Shown one piece after another: positions 6,703-8,675 of a stretch of 8,675 bases of DNA. Numbering within the stretch: the stretch's first letter is position 1; every line of letters starts with the position of its first letter. Source of the stretch: Rhodobiaceae bacterium. Lineage in GTDB: Bacteria > Pseudomonadota > Alphaproteobacteria > Micropepsales > Micropepsaceae. Under the pieces are notes generated by a model. That model saw only the letters and a list, made by a program, of their open reading frames with translations, did not search any database and had not been told where the DNA came from. The position numbers were made by a program, and so were the translations under genes. The DNA is taken from contig VFKO01000045.1 of assembly GCA_009885515.1 (NCBI GenBank), positions 1 to 8,675 on the forward strand, read 5' to 3'.

Positions 6703-7086
6703 TCAGTCCGCGTCTTTGAGCCGCCACGGCGGATAACGCCTCATTTCGGCCGCTCGAAACAGGCAAATCCGGTTACCGGCAGGGTCGCGCAAGTAGGCCT
6801 CTCGCCACAACCAGCGCTGGTCCACGGGCTCACTCTCAAACACAAGCCCCTTCGCTTTGAGGTCAGAAACCTTTCCGTCCAAATCGTCGTGCTCGAAATA
6901 GACCACGATCTGCCCACCAGTATTCACTGTCGACTCAAGGTGAATCGAAAAAGTGGATTCGCCATCCGGACATTCGAAACGGGCATACGCATCGCTCTCG
7001 ACAATCAACCTCAGACCAAGCGCCCTGTAAAAACCGATAGACTCAACCACATTCAGCGCAGGCACTGTGACTTGATTTAGGCGCAT
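6703..7086 (-). CDS. VOC family protein (glyoxalase/bleomycin resistance fold), 127 aa
   Basis: Small cytoplasmic protein of the vicinal oxygen chelate superfamily, whose members include metal-dependent lyases, dioxygenases and drug-binding proteins. Two beta-alpha-beta-beta-beta repeats are visible: LNQVTVPALNVVESIGFYRALG (about residues 3-24) opens the first, and a strand at about 58-65 (GGQIVVYF) opens the second. The fold-typical YLRDPAGNRICLF lies at about 98-110. Candidate metal or ligand contacts such as His49 and Glu65 cannot be assigned with certainty, and substrate is unknown. Start choice: an in-frame TTG at 7101 would add five residues, but its bases overlap GGAG (7100-7097), which works as a ribosome-binding site for ATG 7086. 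Its 5' end is divergent from the AMP-binding gene by 40 bases. Confidence 0.9.
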   Translation of the reverse strand: MRLNQVTVPALNVVESIGFYRALGLRLIVESDAYARFECPDGESTFSIHLESTVNTGGQIVVYFEHDDLDGKVSDLKAKGLVFESEPVDQRWLWREAYLRDPAGNRICLFRAAEMRRYPPWRLKDAD

Positions 7087-7126
7087 AGATAGTGTCTCCA
7101 ATTACGGCAAACCAGACTAGGATCGC

Positions 7127-8521
7127 ATGCACATTCCCTTGACAAAATTCGGCGCCATACACGACAGGCTTACAGGCACGACGCTCCAGCCCCAAGCGCT
7201 TGCCAATGGCGTATACCAAAGATCGCAAGCCCTCGCCGGGTTGGGATGCAAGCCCGGCGCAACGGCCGCCATCACCCATGGCGGCACCGCCGCCTTCTTC
7301 GTCGATCTTTTCGCGGTTTGGACCACTGGTGCCGCCGCCGCCTGCCTCGATCATGCCCTGACAGCGTCCGAACGCGAAAATGTTCTGACCTTCTGCAAGC
7401 CTTGCCTTGTCCTGGGTGACGACGGCATAGCCGAGCGCAAGGCACCCAACAACGCCAGCGCATCGTCAAACTTGGACGACCCCGCGCTGATCCTGTTCAC
7501 CTCAGGCACCACCGGCGCCCCCAAGGGTGTCGTCCTCTCCTTCCGCGCCATCCTCGCCCGCCTGGCCCTGAACACATACGAGATCGGCACAGAAACACTG
7601 CGCAGAACACTTGTAACCTTGCCCACCCATTTCGGTCACGGCCTGATTGGCAACGCCCTCACCCCGCTTTGGGCAGGCGGGGACATCGTGCTCGTCCCGC
7701 GAGGTCTTCCGCTTGCCCAGACCCTTGGCGCCCTCATCGACGAGCACGCCATCACCTTCATGAGCTCCGTGCCCACGCTCTGGCAGATGGCCTTGCGCAT
7801 GAGCCCCAAGCCAAAGCTGGGAACCCTCAAGCGCGTCCACGTCGGCTCCGCCCCACTCTCCGCCACGCTATGGTCACGCATCGCCGAATGGACGCAGTGC
7901 GAAGTCGTCAACTGCTACGGCATCACCGAGACGGCGAATTGGGTCGGCGGCGCTTCCTCCAAAACCAACGCACCCGCCGATGGCCTGATCGGGCGCCCGT
8001 GGGGCGGCACCGCCGCAGTGCGCGACGAACACGGGCAACTCCATGCAACCGGCAACGGCGAGATCGTTGTCCAAACCCCATCGCTCATGAGCGGCTACCT
8101 CGACCGCCCTGACTTGACCCAAGCCGTGCTCCGCGACGGCTGGTATGCAACCGGCGACCTCGGCGAAGTCGACGCGCAAGGCAATATCCGCCTCACCGGC
8201 CGCGCCAAAGATGAAATCAATCGCGCCGGCTTCAAGGTTCAGCCCGCCGAGATCGACATGCTGCTCGAACGCCATCCGGCGGTTGCCGAAGCCTGCATCT
8301 TTGGAATGCCCGACGCCATCAGCGGCGAGATTGTTGCCGCAGCCATTCGCCTCGCGCCCCACGCCACAGCTGACGGCACGACTTTGCGCGACTGGTGCCT
8401 GACCCAACTCCGGCGCGAAGCAACGCCTGAACGCTGGTACATCGTCGACGAAATCCCCAAGACTTCGCGCGGCAAAGTCAGCCGCGATGCGGTCCGCAAA
8501 TCCGTGACCAAATCATCATGA
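7127..8521 (+). CDS. AMP-binding acyl-CoA synthetase-like enzyme (ANL superfamily), 464 aa
   Basis: Adenylate-forming enzyme expected to activate a carboxylic acid as acyl-AMP and pass it to a thiol (CoA or a carrier protein). Motifs run in order: P-loop TSGTTGAPKG (125-134), HFGHGL region (168-173), YGITET (264-269), YATGDLG (340-346), hinge GRAKDEINRAGFKV (358-371) and catalytic Lys450 in PKTSRGKVSRD. All core residues are present, so it should be active. At 464 residues it is shorter than usual acyl-CoA synthetases (about 500-550), mainly through a compact N-terminal region. The specificity pocket does not reveal the acid. Start ATG 7127 has AGGAT about 6 bases upstream. Its TGA overlaps the start of the GNAT gene, implying translational coupling and a shared pathway. 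O-succinylbenzoate-CoA ligase-like or amino acid adenylating roles are possible alternatives. Confidence 0.92.
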   Translation: MHIPLTKFGAIHDRLTGTTLQPQALANGVYQRSQALAGLGCKPGATAAITHGGTAAFFVDLFAVWTTGAAAACLDHALTASERENVLTFCKPCLVLGDDGIAERKAPNNASASSNLDDPALILFTSGTTGAPKGVVLSFRAILARLALNTYEIGTETLRRTLVTLPTHFGHGLIGNALTPLWAGGDIVLVPRGLPLAQTLGALIDEHAITFMSSVPTLWQMALRMSPKPKLGTLKRVHVGSAPLSATLWSRIAEWTQCEVVNCYGITETANWVGGASSKTNAPADGLIGRPWGGTAAVRDEHGQLHATGNGEIVVQTPSLMSGYLDRPDLTQAVLRDGWYATGDLGEVDAQGNIRLTGRAKDEINRAGFKVQPAEIDMLLERHPAVAEACIFGMPDAISGEIVAAAIRLAPHATADGTTLRDWCLTQLRREATPERWYIVDEIPKTSRGKVSRDAVRKSVTKSS

Positions 8522-8675
8522 TGCAAAAACCAGACGGCAAACCTGTCAGCCTTTCGACACCACGTTTCAATCTGCGCAGCCTGACCCCGGCAGACGTCTC
8601 CGACCGCTGGTGCGAATGGTCGAACGACCCTCAGGTGATGGAACCCCTCAATGTCGCGACGCGGCGCCTCAGCAA
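8518..8675 (+). CDS. GNAT family N-acetyltransferase, 5' part only
   Basis: Fifty-two codons are visible before the window ends. The segment NLRSLTPADVSDRWCEWSND followed by PQVMEPLN is the usual beta1-alpha1 opening of RimJ/RimL- or PseH-like GNAT enzymes, which transfer an acyl group from acyl-CoA to an amine. The acetyl-CoA binding motif lies beyond the edge, so activity cannot be judged. The start is ATG at 8518 in an ATGA overlap with the upstream stop. ATG 8521, one codon later, is equally possible. There is no clear ribosome-binding site, consistent with coupling to the AMP-binding gene. It could use the acyl-CoA made by that enzyme, for example on an amino sugar, but the acceptor is unknown. 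Confidence 0.82.
   Translation, partial: MMQKPDGKPVSLSTPRFNLRSLTPADVSDRWCEWSNDPQVMEPLNVATRRLS

Noticed and set aside
7139..7144. Perfect TTGACA (-35 consensus) inside the start of the AMP-binding gene
   Set aside because: No acceptable -10 box lies 16-18 bases downstream, and it falls within the coding sequence.
7874..8407. 177-codon minus-strand open frame opposite the AMP-binding gene
   Set aside because: It is antisense to the conserved adenylation motifs and hinge region, and the Gly/Ala/Val-rich product resembles nothing known to me.

Overview
This 8.7 kb window looks like an ordinary chromosomal segment of a moderately GC-rich Gram-negative bacterium, most likely an alphaproteobacterium. 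That placement is inferred from the protein families present, a signal-peptide lipoprotein, and the style of the sequences; no marker gene here fixes the taxon. Coding is dense and no gap between genes exceeds about 180 bases. I see no insertion sequence, phage gene, CRISPR array, toxin-antitoxin pair or defence gene.

Layout, left to right. (1) The minus-strand translation factor ettA (ABC-F ATPase) runs off the left edge, missing only its last residues. (2) A 163-base divergent region separates it from a plus-strand membrane protein with a bacterial PH domain. (3) A minus-strand tRNA with a CAT anticodon follows, whose acceptor stem suggests the lysidine-modified isoleucine tRNA rather than methionine. 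(4) Two plus-strand genes for exported proteins come next: a SIMPL/DUF541 protein, then a secreted S9 family serine peptidase. A 113-base repeat-rich spacer lies between them. (5) A minus-strand pair meets the peptidase gene tail to tail with a 2-base gap. It consists of a small Asp-rich lipoprotein followed by a carbon-nitrogen hydrolase. (6) A minus-strand VOC (glyoxalase-fold) protein is divergent by 40 bases from a plus-strand acyl-CoA synthetase-like (AMP-binding) enzyme. The stop codon of that enzyme overlaps the start of a GNAT acetyltransferase gene cut by the right edge.

Most of these genes are housekeeping or general-metabolism genes with no shared pathway. Two local groupings suggest joint function. 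One is the lipoprotein and carbon-nitrogen hydrolase pair, which has an 18-base spacing. The other is the translationally coupled acyl-activating enzyme and N-acyltransferase at the right edge, which may begin a longer acylation or glycan-modification operon outside the window. I do not find convincing evidence of a previously undescribed system; the findings are modest leads.
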